Positions 36,301 through 44,203 of a stretch of DNA of 64,000 nucleotides are shown piece after piece. Under the pieces are notes generated by a model, which was not told where the DNA came from, ran no database searches, and worked only from the letters and a program-made list of their open reading frames with translations. The stretch lies in assembly GCA_003797895.1 (NCBI GenBank), contig RKQB01000005.1:124001-188000 (forward strand), written 5' to 3'. The position numbers and the translations under genes were made by a program. How positions within the stretch are numbered: the first letter of the stretch is position 1; the number at the start of each line of letters is the position of its first letter. This DNA is from Cyclobacteriaceae bacterium YHN15 (GTDB lineage Bacteria; Bacteroidota; Bacteroidia; Cytophagales; Cyclobacteriaceae).

Positions 36301-37036
36301 CATTCGTGAAAAGGGAGTGAATGGGGACCGTGAGATGGCTTATTCCCTTTGGTTGGCAGGTTTTGATGTGAAGGATGTCCATATGACAGACCTGATCTCC
36401 GGGAGAGAAAATCTGGAAGATGTTCAAATGGTTGTATTTGTAGGAGGATTTTCAAATTCCGATGTATTAGGTTCGGCAAAAGGATGGGCAGGCGCGTTTC
36501 TTTATAATGAAAAGGCCAAACGAGCCCTGGATAACTTTTATGCAAGAAAAGACACCTTGAGTTTAGGCGTATGCAATGGATGCCAGTTGATGGTTGAATT
36601 GGGTCTGGTAGCTTCTGAGCATGAGCAAAAACCAAAAATGCTTCATAATGTCAGTCATAAGTTTGAATCGGCCTTTGTCAATGTGATAATACCTGACAAC
36701 CAAACTGTAATGTTAAAAAGCATGTCAGGTCAAAGATTGGGTGTTTGGATTGCTCATGGAGAAGGAAAATTCCAATTGCCTCAAGCAAAAGAAACTTACC
36801 ATATTGGGATGTCCTACGCCTACGGGTCATATCCAGGAAACCCCAATGGGTCGGATTATTCGGTTGCAGGTATTGCTTCAGTTGATGGAAGACATTTGGC
36901 CATCATGCCGCATATCGAAAGGTCAATTAAGCCTTGGAACTGGCCATACTATCCTTCAGACAGGCTAAATGAAGAAATCAGTCCATGGATGGAGGCTTTT
37001 TTCAATGCCTATAAATGGGTGAGTGAAAACCAGTAA
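33353..37036 (+). CDS. purL: Phosphoribosylformylglycinamidine synthase, long form
   Basis: This 1227-residue enzyme makes FGAM from FGAR, ATP and glutamine in purine synthesis. It is the large single-chain type. The N-terminal PurS-like domain starts MIFFFQSSNSLVYAVQ; the linker and first AIRS-like half show FGFSQVNSEHCRHKIFNG and AETHNFPTTVEPFNGAATGSGG; the second half has ITDGLSGVSLSANWMWP and GHDISSGGLITALVEM. The C-terminal amidotransferase has the nucleophile Cys1074 in GVCNGCQLM and ends MPHIERSIKPWNWPYYP. All domains are complete. It is monocistronic, with a terminator at its 3' end. Confidence 0.98.
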   Translation: MIFFFQSSNSLVYAVQAKHPFSQQDIEKLGWLFGGAENLKSDKVTGEFVGPRKEMITPWSTNAMEITLNMGISGIQRIEEYSRIREGDEIDPMLQKVYDGLDQDIFDIHIQPEPIIPVRDIKSYNLKEGLALSDEEVDYLENVSKQLGRSLTDSEVFGFSQVNSEHCRHKIFNGSFVIDGKEKEKTLFQLIKETSKRHPNKIVSAYKDNVAFVEGPRIQQFAPKTQDKADFFEPETIDTVISLKAETHNFPTTVEPFNGAATGSGGEIRDRLAGGTASIPLAGTAVYMTSYSRSEEGRFWEKNLKERKWLYQTPMDILIKASNGASDFGNKFGQPLICGSVLTFEHEEGGKSHGFDKVIMLAGGVGFTRKEYAKKNDPGKGDKIIVMGGDNYRIGMGGGAVSSVATGEFSNAIELNAIQRSNPEMQKRVSNVIRAMAESHENPIISIHDHGAGGHLNCLSELVESTGGTIHLDKLPVGDPTLSAKEIIGNESQERMGMVVKEKDVEMLQRIAERERAPFYVVGETTGDMHFRFENMQTGEKPVDWNLAYMFGSSPKTILEDTPQHIRYAEPAYSAEQLKSYIHEVLQLEAVACKDWLTNKVDRSVTGRVAKQQTTGEIQLPLNDVAVMALDFTGQKGIATSIGHAPIAALANPEAGSRLAIAEALTNLVWAPITDGLSGVSLSANWMWPSKNPGENDRLYRAVEAISDFAIELEINVPTGKDSLSMTQKYPGGKTVYSPGTVIISTVGECSDPRLTVSPDLKPISGTKVYYIDFSRDTAKLGGSSLAQVLNTVGNETPDVKDSQYFSTAFMVIQKLIEKGEILAGHDISSGGLITALVEMCFPSTKVGLKVKADRLMEKDLVKALFAENPGVLIQVKNIERTRAVLENYGISYISIADVSLDGKVEILNTDLNLEVAELRDTWFKSSYLLDKKQSGEKLALDRFNNYKIQPLHYRFGESWEGSFDTFGLNPYRKEASGKRAAIIREKGVNGDREMAYSLWLAGFDVKDVHMTDLISGRENLEDVQMVVFVGGFSNSDVLGSAKGWAGAFLYNEKAKRALDNFYARKDTLSLGVCNGCQLMVELGLVASEHEQKPKMLHNVSHKFESAFVNVIIPDNQTVMLKSMSGQRLGVWIAHGEGKFQLPQAKETYHIGMSYAYGSYPGNPNGSDYSVAGIASVDGRHLAIMPHIERSIKPWNWPYYPSDRLNEEISPWMEAFFNAYKWVSENQ

Positions 37037-37048
37037 TTGAATCAGAAC

Positions 37049-37081
37049 AAAAAAACCAGGTCAAAAGGCCTGGTTTTTTTG
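37049..37081. terminator. Bidirectional terminator between purL and the DUF1295 gene
   Basis: AAACCAGG (37053-37060) pairs with CCTGGTTT (37069-37076), flanked by A and T runs on the two sides. Both convergent genes end within 20 bases of it. Confidence 0.88.
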
Positions 37082-37083
37082 TT

Positions 37084-37866
37084 CTAGATCCTGGAAGATT
37101 TTTTTGGGGGAAGAGGAAAGAAGGCACTTGTTTTTTGCTTATAGGTTTCAAAATCAATATTCCCCTTATATTTTCTTTCAAGCATGGGCACCCCTGAAAC
37201 GAATCTCAACAAATAAGTGATTGTAATTGGACCGATGATGGTGATCCATGCCCCCTGTATTGGTAATGCCAGAATAAATATTCCCCACCATTGGAGTGTA
37301 TCGCCAAAATAATTTGGATGTCTACTGAACCGCCATAAACCTGAAGTAATAATTTTTCCTTTATTTTCAGGGTTCTTTTTAAATTGCTGAAGTTGGTAAT
37401 CTCCTACACTTTCAAAGAAAAAGCCCGTCATCCAAATAAGAAAACCTATTGAATCCCAAATTGATAAGGAAACAGGTTTAGATAAATTGATAAATATCAG
37501 GGGAAATGCTGTCAAATACAAAAAGATCCCTTGCAGCATAAAAACCTGAAGGAAAGACCGTAGGTAAAAAAGATTCCATGTTTTCCTCCATTCCTTATAC
37601 CTAAAATCCTCTGGTTTACCTTTATTTCTTGAGAAAATATGACAGGAAAGCCTAAGACCCCAAATTGTAATCAAAGTATTTACCAGAAGGGCACGTCCAT
37701 GTCCGGGTCCCAATAAAAATGAAAGCCAGGCTATAAAAATAAACCCAAATCCCCAAGCTATATCGGCCACATCATTCCGTTTTTTGAAAACTGCTATCAA
37801 AAACCAGGAAAGCATGTATAGAAACAATAAAAAAGCAAGGATTAAATAAGGATTTAAGCTATCCAC
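37084..37866 (-). CDS. DUF1295 family membrane protein (steroid 5-alpha-reductase-like)
   Basis: The protein has about six transmembrane segments and the family signature IWDSIGFLIWMTGFFFESVGD, QQFKKNPENKGKIITSGLWRFSRHPNYFGDTLQWWG, close to plant and bacterial 3-oxo-5-alpha-steroid 4-dehydrogenase relatives and isoprenylcysteine methyltransferases; these bind NADPH or SAM at the membrane. I prefer the GTG start at 37866 (260 residues), because the longer reading from an ATG at 37923 only re-reads the 3' end of the DUF2177 gene in another frame. The two genes overlap by 13 bases. The substrate is unknown. Confidence 0.82.
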   Translation of the reverse strand: MDSLNPYLILAFLLFLYMLSWFLIAVFKKRNDVADIAWGFGFIFIAWLSFLLGPGHGRALLVNTLITIWGLRLSCHIFSRNKGKPEDFRYKEWRKTWNLFYLRSFLQVFMLQGIFLYLTAFPLIFINLSKPVSLSIWDSIGFLIWMTGFFFESVGDYQLQQFKKNPENKGKIITSGLWRFSRHPNYFGDTLQWWGIFILALPIQGAWITIIGPITITYLLRFVSGVPMLERKYKGNIDFETYKQKTSAFFPLPPKKSSRI

Positions 37867-38252
37867 TTCATGTAAATAAAATAGGTAAATACAGAAACAC
37901 TTGAGGCCAGAAATGTTCCCCAAATCATATCCACTACAACCATTTTAACCGGCCAGTCCTTTAGGGTAGCCAAATTGGTAAGATCATAGGTGGCATAAGT
38001 GATCAAACCAAACAATGCCCCGTATACTAATGCAAATTTCCATTCTTTTTTATATACCGCAGGTTCTATTACAAACAGCACCACACCCACCAAAAATAAA
38101 AGGTAGAAAATGATTGCAGCAGTCCAATTCACATTTTCTTTCATTAGAAAACCCAATTGGTTTTGGTAGAAATTTTTAGCGATCAGTCCAAGCCATGCCA
38201 TGTCCAATACGAAGAAAATGAACAAGGCAATAATATAAAGTCTTAGAAACAT
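37854..38252 (-). CDS. DUF2177 family membrane protein
   Basis: This 132-residue protein has four transmembrane segments and the DUF2177 landmarks FFVLDMAWLGLIAKNFYQ, GALFGLITYATYDLTNLATLKDWP and VVVDMIWGTFLASSVS. The YATYDLTNxAT motif is diagnostic. Function is unknown; in other bacteria such genes occur beside DUF1295 and lipid-modifying genes. Here the DUF1295 gene overlaps its 3' end, so the two are translationally coupled and may act on the same lipid or sterol-like substrate. Confidence 0.88.
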   Translation of the reverse strand: MFLRLYIIALFIFFVLDMAWLGLIAKNFYQNQLGFLMKENVNWTAAIIFYLLFLVGVVLFVIEPAVYKKEWKFALVYGALFGLITYATYDLTNLATLKDWPVKMVVVDMIWGTFLASSVSVFTYFIYMKWIA

Positions 38253-38335
38253 GGGAGTTAATTTAGGTTTAATTTTTGAAAAAATAGTGGAATTCCCTAA
38301 TCATCCTATGACTCTAAGTCATTGGATGAAAGGAA

Positions 38336-38992
38336 CTAAAATACCATTTCCGGAATTTCTCCCTCAACAACCAGTTTACCTTCTGTCTTGGATTTGATTT
38401 CTTCTACACTCACCCCAGGTGCTCTTTCCAATAATTTAAAACCCCCTTCAGGTAATATTTCCAATACAGCCAGGTCCGATACAATTTTCTTAACACATCG
38501 GATACCGGTAATAGGCAAGGTACATTCTTTCAATAATTTCGATTGCCCATCTTTACTGCAATGCTGCATGGCAACAATGATATTTTCCGCAGAGGCTACC
38601 AAGTCCATCGCCCCACCCATGCCTTTAACCATCTTTCCGGGAATCTTCCAGTTGGCAATATCTCCGTTTTCTGAAACTTCCATTGCTCCCAAAATTGTAA
38701 GGTGCACATGCCCCCCCCGTATCATTCCAAAGGATTCAGCCGAACTGAATAATGCGGAGCCGTTTACCATTGTAATGGTCTGTTTGCCGGCATTGATCAG
38801 ATCCGGATCAATTTTTTCTTCAGTAGGGAAGGGGCCTATACCCAATAACCCATTTTCTGACTGAAGCACAACTTCTAAATCATCAGGGATATAGTTGGCT
38901 ACCAAGGTGGGAATACCAATACCTAGGTTGATGTACTGGCCATTTTTTACCTCTCTTGCTATTCTTTGGGCTATTTGGTTCTTATTCAGCAT
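38336..38992 (-). CDS. scoB: 3-oxoacid CoA-transferase, subunit B
   Basis: This 218-residue protein is the beta subunit of a succinyl-CoA:3-ketoacid CoA-transferase type enzyme. It shows NGQYINLGIGIPTLVANYIP, the catalytic-glutamate motif SENGLLGIGPFP, DLINAGKQTITMVNGSA and GGAMDLVASAENIIVAMQH. The enzyme moves CoA between acids and so activates acetoacetate. The alpha subunit lies upstream on the same strand, separated by an unusual 121-base gap containing short heptameric repeats. A hairpin without T-tract (38302-38328) follows it. Confidence 0.92.
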   Translation of the reverse strand: MLNKNQIAQRIAREVKNGQYINLGIGIPTLVANYIPDDLEVVLQSENGLLGIGPFPTEEKIDPDLINAGKQTITMVNGSALFSSAESFGMIRGGHVHLTILGAMEVSENGDIANWKIPGKMVKGMGGAMDLVASAENIIVAMQHCSKDGQSKLLKECTLPITGIRCVKKIVSDLAVLEILPEGGFKLLERAPGVSVEEIKSKTEGKLVVEGEIPEMVF

Positions 38993-39113
38993 TGCTTTGG
39001 GTTTTTGTTCTTTATGTAGAATTTTTTTGGTTCCGACTTCCGACTTCTATGATCTCGCTTCTAATCTCCCTCCTCTACTTCGTACATGGTACATAGTACT
39101 TGGTACAATCATT
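38993..39113. repeat. Heptameric tandem repeats between scoA and scoB
   Basis: GTAC recurs at 39082, 39089, 39096 and 39103, exactly 7 bases apart (GTACATG, GTACATA, GTACTTG, GTAC). A second 7-base repeat, TTCCGAC twice, lies at 39031-39044. The intervening sequence is C/T-rich. Subunit genes of this enzyme usually abut, so this looks like an inserted repeat element. It carries no gene. Confidence 0.6.
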
Positions 39114-39818
39114 CTAGCCTCTTCCTTCACTCACAGTCCTTTGCTCGATCCTCTTCTCGTAATCCTTTCCTTGGAAAATCCTCTGTACATAAATTCCGGG
39201 CGTATGGATTTGATTAGGATCCAATTGCCCTGCCGGCACCAGTTCCTCTACTTCTGCAATGGTGATTTTACCTGCTGCAGCCATCATAGGATTAAAATTT
39301 CTGGCCGTTCCTTTATAGATCAGATTTCCTGCAGTATCTCCCTTCCACGCTTTTATAAACGCAAAATCTGCCTTGAGCCACCTTTCCATTAAATACAGTT
39401 TTCCATCAAATTCACGTATTTCCTTTCCTTCGGCCACTTCTGTACCTATTCCTGCAGGGGTAAAGAAAGCAGGAATTCCAGCTCCTCCAGCACGTATTCT
39501 CTCAGCTAAAGTTCCTTGCGGAGTGAGTTCAACTTCCAATTCACCCGATAATAGCTGTCTTTCAAATTCTGCATTTTCACCAACATAGGAGGAAATCATT
39601 TTTTTTACCATTCTCTTTTTGAGCATCAATCCAATTCCGAAATCATCCACTCCAGCATTGTTAGAAACACAGGTCAGTCCTGTAAGGTCTTTTTCTAACA
39701 AAGCTTTTATACAGTTTTCAGGAATTCCACTGAGACCAAATCCTCCAAACATCAACACAGCATTGGAAAAGACATCCTTTACCGCTTCTTTTGCGTTTGC
39801 TATGGTTTTATTGATCAT
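39114..39818 (-). CDS. scoA: 3-oxoacid CoA-transferase, subunit A
   Basis: This 234-residue protein is the alpha subunit partner of the gene just downstream. It starts MINKTIANAKEAVKDV and has VLMFGGFGLSGIPENCI, SNNAGVDDFGIGLML, ELTPQGTLAERIRAGGAGIPAFFTPAG and DFAFIKAWKGDTAGNLIY, all family landmarks for CoA binding and subunit contact. The length is normal. It lies 20 bases from the stop of ribF, which is on the same strand upstream, so read-through from the ribF operon is possible. Confidence 0.92.
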   Translation of the reverse strand: MINKTIANAKEAVKDVFSNAVLMFGGFGLSGIPENCIKALLEKDLTGLTCVSNNAGVDDFGIGLMLKKRMVKKMISSYVGENAEFERQLLSGELEVELTPQGTLAERIRAGGAGIPAFFTPAGIGTEVAEGKEIREFDGKLYLMERWLKADFAFIKAWKGDTAGNLIYKGTARNFNPMMAAAGKITIAEVEELVPAGQLDPNQIHTPGIYVQRIFQGKDYEKRIEQRTVSEGRG

Positions 39819-39838
39819 ATAAAAGTATTTTGGGTTTA

Positions 39839-40768
39839 TTAAGAATTCAGAATGCTTATAGCTTCCTCTTTATCTTTTTTCAATTGTTGTTGCAAAGCTT
39901 CCAAACCTGAAAATTTAATTTCAGGTCTTAAATAGGATTTCAGTTTGACGCACACCCTCATGTCATATAAGTCACCTTCAAAATCAAATAAGTGAACCTC
40001 TATGGTCTGACTACTACCGTTTACGGTTGGCCGCATCCCAATGTTGAGCATACCTTTGAAATTATTTCCTTCAATTTGGGCAATCACGGCATAAGCACCA
40101 TCACATGGAATCAATTTATAATCATGTGTAATATGGATATTTGCAGTGGGAAAACCTATGGACCTACCCAGTTGCTGACCTTTAATTATGATACCGTTCA
40201 GTTCATATTCCCTTCCCAAATACTCATTTGCTACCTCTACTTTTCCTTCTTCCAATGCCGCTCGGATTTTGGAACTGGAAATGCCTACATTGTCCACATC
40301 TTCACGGGCAATTTCTTCAAGTTCGAAGGTATACTTGTCAATATTGGCCTTGAGGTATTCAAAGCCTCCTTCTCTGTTTCTGCCAAACCTATGATCATAA
40401 CCTATGACCAATTTACGGGTTTGTAAGGAATCAATGATAATATTTTGTATAAACTGTTCAGAAGTAAGTTCAGAGAATTCTTTTGTAAAAGGTATGGTAA
40501 TCAAATGATCAATCCCAAATTCTCTGAGTAACCTGGTTTTTTCTTCAAAAGTGCTTAAAAGTCTAAGATTATGCTCTTCAGGATATAAAACCAATCTCGG
40601 GTGGGGCCAAAAAGTAATTAGTACTGTTTCCCCATTGATTTCATCAGCGATATTACGGATTCTTTTAAGAATTTTCTGATGTCCCAAATGAACCCCATCA
40701 AAGGTACCACTGGTAACCACCGCGTTTTTTACCGGGATAAAATGTTCTAATCCCTCATAGATTTTCAT
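39839..40768 (-). CDS. ribF: Bifunctional riboflavin kinase/FAD synthetase
   Basis: This 309-residue enzyme makes FMN and then FAD from riboflavin. The N-terminal nucleotidyltransferase domain has GTFDGVHLGHQKIL near residue 22 and GYDHRFGRNREGG near 122; the C-terminal kinase domain has GRSIGFPTANIHI near 195 and GMLNIGMRPTVNG near 235. Length is typical. It overlaps the truB stop by 14 bases, the standard truB-ribF pairing. No FMN riboswitch precedes it. Confidence 0.96.
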   Translation of the reverse strand: MKIYEGLEHFIPVKNAVVTSGTFDGVHLGHQKILKRIRNIADEINGETVLITFWPHPRLVLYPEEHNLRLLSTFEEKTRLLREFGIDHLITIPFTKEFSELTSEQFIQNIIIDSLQTRKLVIGYDHRFGRNREGGFEYLKANIDKYTFELEEIAREDVDNVGISSSKIRAALEEGKVEVANEYLGREYELNGIIIKGQQLGRSIGFPTANIHITHDYKLIPCDGAYAVIAQIEGNNFKGMLNIGMRPTVNGSSQTIEVHLFDFEGDLYDMRVCVKLKSYLRPEIKFSGLEALQQQLKKDKEEAISILNS

Positions 40769-41441
40769 GGGGTCTTGCTTTGATTTTCTCTATCAGATTG
40801 TTTAATTCTTCGGCGTCCTCTAACTTAAAATCGCCTATTCTTGTGCGGCATAGGGCAGACATGTAAGCACCTGTTTTCAGGATTTCCCCTAAGTCCCTGG
40901 CCAAGCTTCGGATGTAAGTCCCTTTTGAACAGACGATTCTGAAATGGATTTCCGGATTTTTAAAACTTGTGATTTCAAATACCGAAACCCTTACAGGTCT
41001 GGGCTCCATTTTTACTTCTATCCCTTTTCTGGCGGACTCGTAAACACGCTTGCCTTCCACTTTAATGGCAGAATGCATGGGAGGGATTTGCATAATATCT
41101 CCACTCAATAGGAGTGCAGCCCCTTTGATATCCTCAAGGGTAATATGAGAGGGGTCAGCCACTTCTATTATTTCTTTTTCCAGATCAAAACTTTCTGTGG
41201 TTTTTCCAATAATGAAAGTTCCCGTATACTCTTTTTCCTGCGCCATGTAGGAATCTATGGATTTGGTCATTTTTCCGGCACAGATGATCAAAAGCCCTGT
41301 AGCCAAGGGGTCCAAGGTGCCCGCATGTCCCACTTTTTTGATTTTCAAAGCATTTCTCAACTTTTTCACCACATCAAAAGAGGTCCACTCATAAGGTTTG
41401 TTGACCAGAAAGACTTCGCCATACGGCTCCTGTTGCAGCAT
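40755..41441 (-). CDS. truB: tRNA pseudouridine-55 synthase
   Basis: The ATG at 41441 (MLQQEPYGEVFLVNKPYEWTS, 228 residues) starts just after the uppP stop; an ATG ten codons earlier would overlap uppP. The catalytic aspartate sits in GHAGTLDPLATGLL near residue 40, and IPPMHSAIKVEGKRVYESARKG and CSKGTYIRSLARDLG are intact. The enzyme converts U55 of tRNA to pseudouridine. It belongs to the run ftsX, DUF3098, uppP, truB, ribF. Confidence 0.96.
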   Translation of the reverse strand: MLQQEPYGEVFLVNKPYEWTSFDVVKKLRNALKIKKVGHAGTLDPLATGLLIICAGKMTKSIDSYMAQEKEYTGTFIIGKTTESFDLEKEIIEVADPSHITLEDIKGAALLLSGDIMQIPPMHSAIKVEGKRVYESARKGIEVKMEPRPVRVSVFEITSFKNPEIHFRIVCSKGTYIRSLARDLGEILKTGAYMSALCRTRIGDFKLEDAEELNNLIEKIKARPHENL

Positions 41442-41442
41442 A

Positions 41443-42237
41443 TTACAAATATAAGCCTGCAAATATAGCAATCAGTCCTACTACGGTACAATAAATGGCA
41501 AAATAGCGAAGTTTACTTTTTCGTACCAATGCGATCATCCATGTACAGGCAAAATAACCGGAGATAAATGCAGCTACGAAACCTGCAGAAAGGTAACCGA
41601 AACTGGCTTCATTGTAGGTCAATTCTCCATCAAGAATATCCTTTGCTATCTTACCTAAGATCAATGGCACAACCATCAAAAAAGAAAATCTTGCTGCTTT
41701 ATTTTTGTCAATTCCCAATAAAACAGAAGTGGATATTGTGGCTCCTGATCTGGAAATACCCGGTAACATGGCCACCGCCTGTGCTAAACCCACGATAATT
41801 GAACTCCAAAAAGAAACGCCTTTTTCTGTATTCTTGGCTTTATCTGCCAAAAACAACAACAGTGCTGTTACCAACAACATGAAGCCTACAAATGCCACCT
41901 TGCCTCCAAAAAACTGTTCTAATTCTTCTTCGAAAAACAAACCGATAAAGACTGCAGGTATCATTGAAAGAATTATTTTTACCGAAAACTGGGTTTCCTC
42001 ATTCCATTCAAACTTGAACAAGCCTTCCAAAATGATGGCAATGTCTTTTCTATATACCAGAATGGTTGCCAATGCAGTGGCAAAATGAAGCACCACTGTA
42101 AATAATAAACTTTCTTCAGGAATTTTTTCATCTCCCAAGATTGCAGAACCTAATTCAAGGTGCCCACTGGAAGAAACCGGTAAAAACTCTGTTAGCCCCT
42201 GCACGATGCCCAGGATAATCGCATCAATGATCTCCAT
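41443..42237 (-). CDS. uppP: Undecaprenyl-diphosphatase
   Basis: This 264-residue membrane enzyme recycles the lipid carrier of peptidoglycan by removing a phosphate from undecaprenyl pyrophosphate. It has the two family motifs, LTEFLPVSSSGHLELGSAIL near residue 16 and MLPGISRSGATISTSVLLG near residue 157, and about eight transmembrane segments. Overproduction of such proteins gives bacitracin tolerance in other bacteria. It lies 4 bases after the DUF3098 gene and 1 base before truB. Confidence 0.96.
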   Translation of the reverse strand: MEIIDAIILGIVQGLTEFLPVSSSGHLELGSAILGDEKIPEESLLFTVVLHFATALATILVYRKDIAIILEGLFKFEWNEETQFSVKIILSMIPAVFIGLFFEEELEQFFGGKVAFVGFMLLVTALLLFLADKAKNTEKGVSFWSSIIVGLAQAVAMLPGISRSGATISTSVLLGIDKNKAARFSFLMVVPLILGKIAKDILDGELTYNEASFGYLSAGFVAAFISGYFACTWMIALVRKSKLRYFAIYCTVVGLIAIFAGLYL

Positions 42238-42241
42238 TTAA

Positions 42242-42451
42242 TTATTTGGCTTCAGATTTCTTAAAAATGGCATAAAATTGGAAAATAAAGCCTGCCAAAG
42301 TAATTATAGGACCTAAGGTTAAACCCAAAAAACCAAATCCATGAGGTTCTTGATCCAGTCCAATAATAATAAAACCTAAAGTGATAATTCCAATTCCGAT
42401 CAGCATTAACTTATAATTTTTTCTGGAAAAGGGAAAATTTGTATTAGCCAT
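42242..42451 (-). CDS. DUF3098 family small membrane protein
   Basis: This 69-residue protein has two transmembrane segments (about residues 14-31 and 40-62) and the DUF3098 pattern FPFSRKNYKLMLIGIGIITLG with LGLDQEPHGFGFLGLTLGPI-like residues between them. It has no known activity. It is nearly always encoded between ftsX and uppP in Bacteroidota, as here, with gaps of 4 bases on both sides, which hints at a role with the divisome or peptidoglycan recycling. Confidence 0.88.
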   Translation of the reverse strand: MANTNFPFSRKNYKLMLIGIGIITLGFIIIGLDQEPHGFGFLGLTLGPIITLAGFIFQFYAIFKKSEAK

Positions 42452-42455
42452 GATT

Positions 42456-43346
42456 TTAATAAAGTTCGTCTAAAGACATATTTAAATATTTGTTCACCGC
42501 TTGTAGGGTGCTGAACAAAGACAACATTCCTCCTATTATAACCAAACCTCCAAAAAGATAATAAAGCAGCATGTAATTTTGCAATAATGCAAATCCATCA
42601 ATATTGGCTTTTGTATATTCGATTATGATGAAGAGTAACCCGGAAGCAATCAGGCCAGCTAAGATTCCGAAGAAAAAGGCGCGGATCAAAAATGGTTTTT
42701 TGATAAAACCTCTTGTGGCTCCTACCAATTGCATGCTACGGATAAGAAAACGTTGGGAAAACAATGCCAACTTGATGGTATTGTTAATCAACATAACCAC
42801 TGTGATTATAAGAATGAGAATAAATCCTCCAAGTACCAAAGCCACTTTGGTAAGATTCTGATTAATGGATTCAACGAGATCCGCCATATAGGTCACCTCA
42901 AAAACCCCTTCTATTGTCCTGATCTCTTCTACAATTGATTTGATTTTATCTGCTGTTTGGTATTCCTCAGCTATGGCAACAGTATAACTGTCTCTTAGAG
43001 GGTTTTCAGTTAGAAAGCTTTTAAAATCTTCCCCAGTATCTTCCAAAAATGATTGAGCTGCATCATCTTGTGAGATAAAAGTGACCCCGGTTTTTCCATC
43101 TTTTTTCAATACATAGGGTTTGGATTCCAATAGGGTTTGGATTCTCGTTATTTCTCCTTGAGATAAATTCTTCCGAAGAAAAACCTGGATTTCAATGTTT
43201 TCCCTAATAATACTGGTCAGTGATTTGGCTTGAATGACGATCACTCCAAAAAGTCCCACGATAAAAAGGGAAAGGGTAGTACTGAATAAGACAGATATAA
43301 ATTTAAACCGTCCCAGCTTCGTTTTTTTTCTTGGATTTGTCTTCAT
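42456..43346 (-). CDS. ftsX: Cell-division ABC transporter permease FtsX
   Basis: This 296-residue inner-membrane protein has one N-terminal transmembrane helix (about 16-38), an extracytoplasmic domain (about 40-170) and three C-terminal helices, the FtsX topology. Markers are LSLFIVGLFGVIVIQA, IEIQVFLRKNLSQGEI and FSQRFLIRSMQLVGATRGFIKKPFL. With FtsE it activates peptidoglycan hydrolases at the division site. No ftsE gene is next to it in the window, which is usual for this phylum. It heads the run to ribF. Confidence 0.93.
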   Translation of the reverse strand: MKTNPRKKTKLGRFKFISVLFSTTLSLFIVGLFGVIVIQAKSLTSIIRENIEIQVFLRKNLSQGEITRIQTLLESKPYVLKKDGKTGVTFISQDDAAQSFLEDTGEDFKSFLTENPLRDSYTVAIAEEYQTADKIKSIVEEIRTIEGVFEVTYMADLVESINQNLTKVALVLGGFILILIITVVMLINNTIKLALFSQRFLIRSMQLVGATRGFIKKPFLIRAFFFGILAGLIASGLLFIIIEYTKANIDGFALLQNYMLLYYLFGGLVIIGGMLSLFSTLQAVNKYLNMSLDELY

Positions 43347-43395
43347 GATTTTTCTATTCGTTCAAAATTAAACAGCTTGATGAATTAAACCAATC

Positions 43396-44073
43396 TTAAG
43401 CTGTTAAATTGACAGGAATTACTTTTTTATCTGTTACTACAAATGCGCTTTCATTTTTTTCACAATTCATTATTGCCAATCCGGTAAATCTACCAAAAGC
43501 TGGAAGAATGATTAGATTTTGCTTCACAAAGAAACATGGTAAGCTAATACTTTGTTTGCCCTGTCCGTAAAGAGATATGCCTGGATGTACATGCCCACAA
43601 AGATTTAGTGCACCGTTTTTTATGCTCTCCATTGGTTCGTGGGAAAACACCAAAGGCCCTAATTCATAGGACTCTTCATGTAATTTCCATAAATCTGAAC
43701 GATAGGTTAGGTTCCCAAGTATATCATGATTGCCTTTGATGAGGTGGAATTGAATTTCAGGGAATTGGTAAAGAAACAATTCCAAACCAGACCAAGAATT
43801 GTTCAAATCACTATGGAACAGATCTCCAAGAAAAAAAAATTCTTTAATTGGATATCTTTTAATTAAAAGCTGTATCCTTTGAAAATCACTGAAATGTACT
43901 TTTTCAGGCACAGCAATCCCAGCTTTACGGAAATGGGCAGCTTTACCAAAATGAGGATCAGCAATTAGCAATGCTTGATAGTCAGGAAGATATATGGCTT
44001 TTTCAGGAAGTAAGTGAATCTCAACACCCTCCCAATTATAAACATAAGCTCCTTTCAATGACAACTCTTGCAT
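43396..44073 (-). CDS. pdeM: PdeM-type metallophosphoesterase (DNA-repair associated)
   Basis: This 225-residue cytoplasmic protein is a calcineurin-like phosphoesterase with all the metal motifs: DPHFGKAAHFRKAG near residue 39, FLGDLFHSDLN near 80, IKGNHDIL near 112, FSHEP near 145 and CGHVHPG near 160. The extended pattern LLIADPHFGK with HFRKxGIAVP is that of PdeM, a nuclease-type protein usually encoded with a DNA ligase and an exonuclease-type helicase in a repair cluster. Those partners are not adjacent here. It stands alone between ftsX and the divergent DUF2147 gene. Confidence 0.85.
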   Translation of the reverse strand: MQELSLKGAYVYNWEGVEIHLLPEKAIYLPDYQALLIADPHFGKAAHFRKAGIAVPEKVHFSDFQRIQLLIKRYPIKEFFFLGDLFHSDLNNSWSGLELFLYQFPEIQFHLIKGNHDILGNLTYRSDLWKLHEESYELGPLVFSHEPMESIKNGALNLCGHVHPGISLYGQGKQSISLPCFFVKQNLIILPAFGRFTGLAIMNCEKNESAFVVTDKKVIPVNLTA

Positions 44074-44203
44074 GAAAATTTCATCAAATTAACTGTTTAA
44101 TTTTCAAAGGATTAAATCCAGGTCTATAACAATAGGTATTGATTTCGAATTATAAATATATTATTATTCGTTAATAAAAAGACAAGTTAAATAAATAAAG
44201 AGT

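Noticed and set aside
38302..38328. Hairpin after scoB as a terminator
   Set aside because: It pairs 11 of 12 bases but has no T-tract on the minus strand and the next gene follows within 50 bases, so I do not list it as a terminator.
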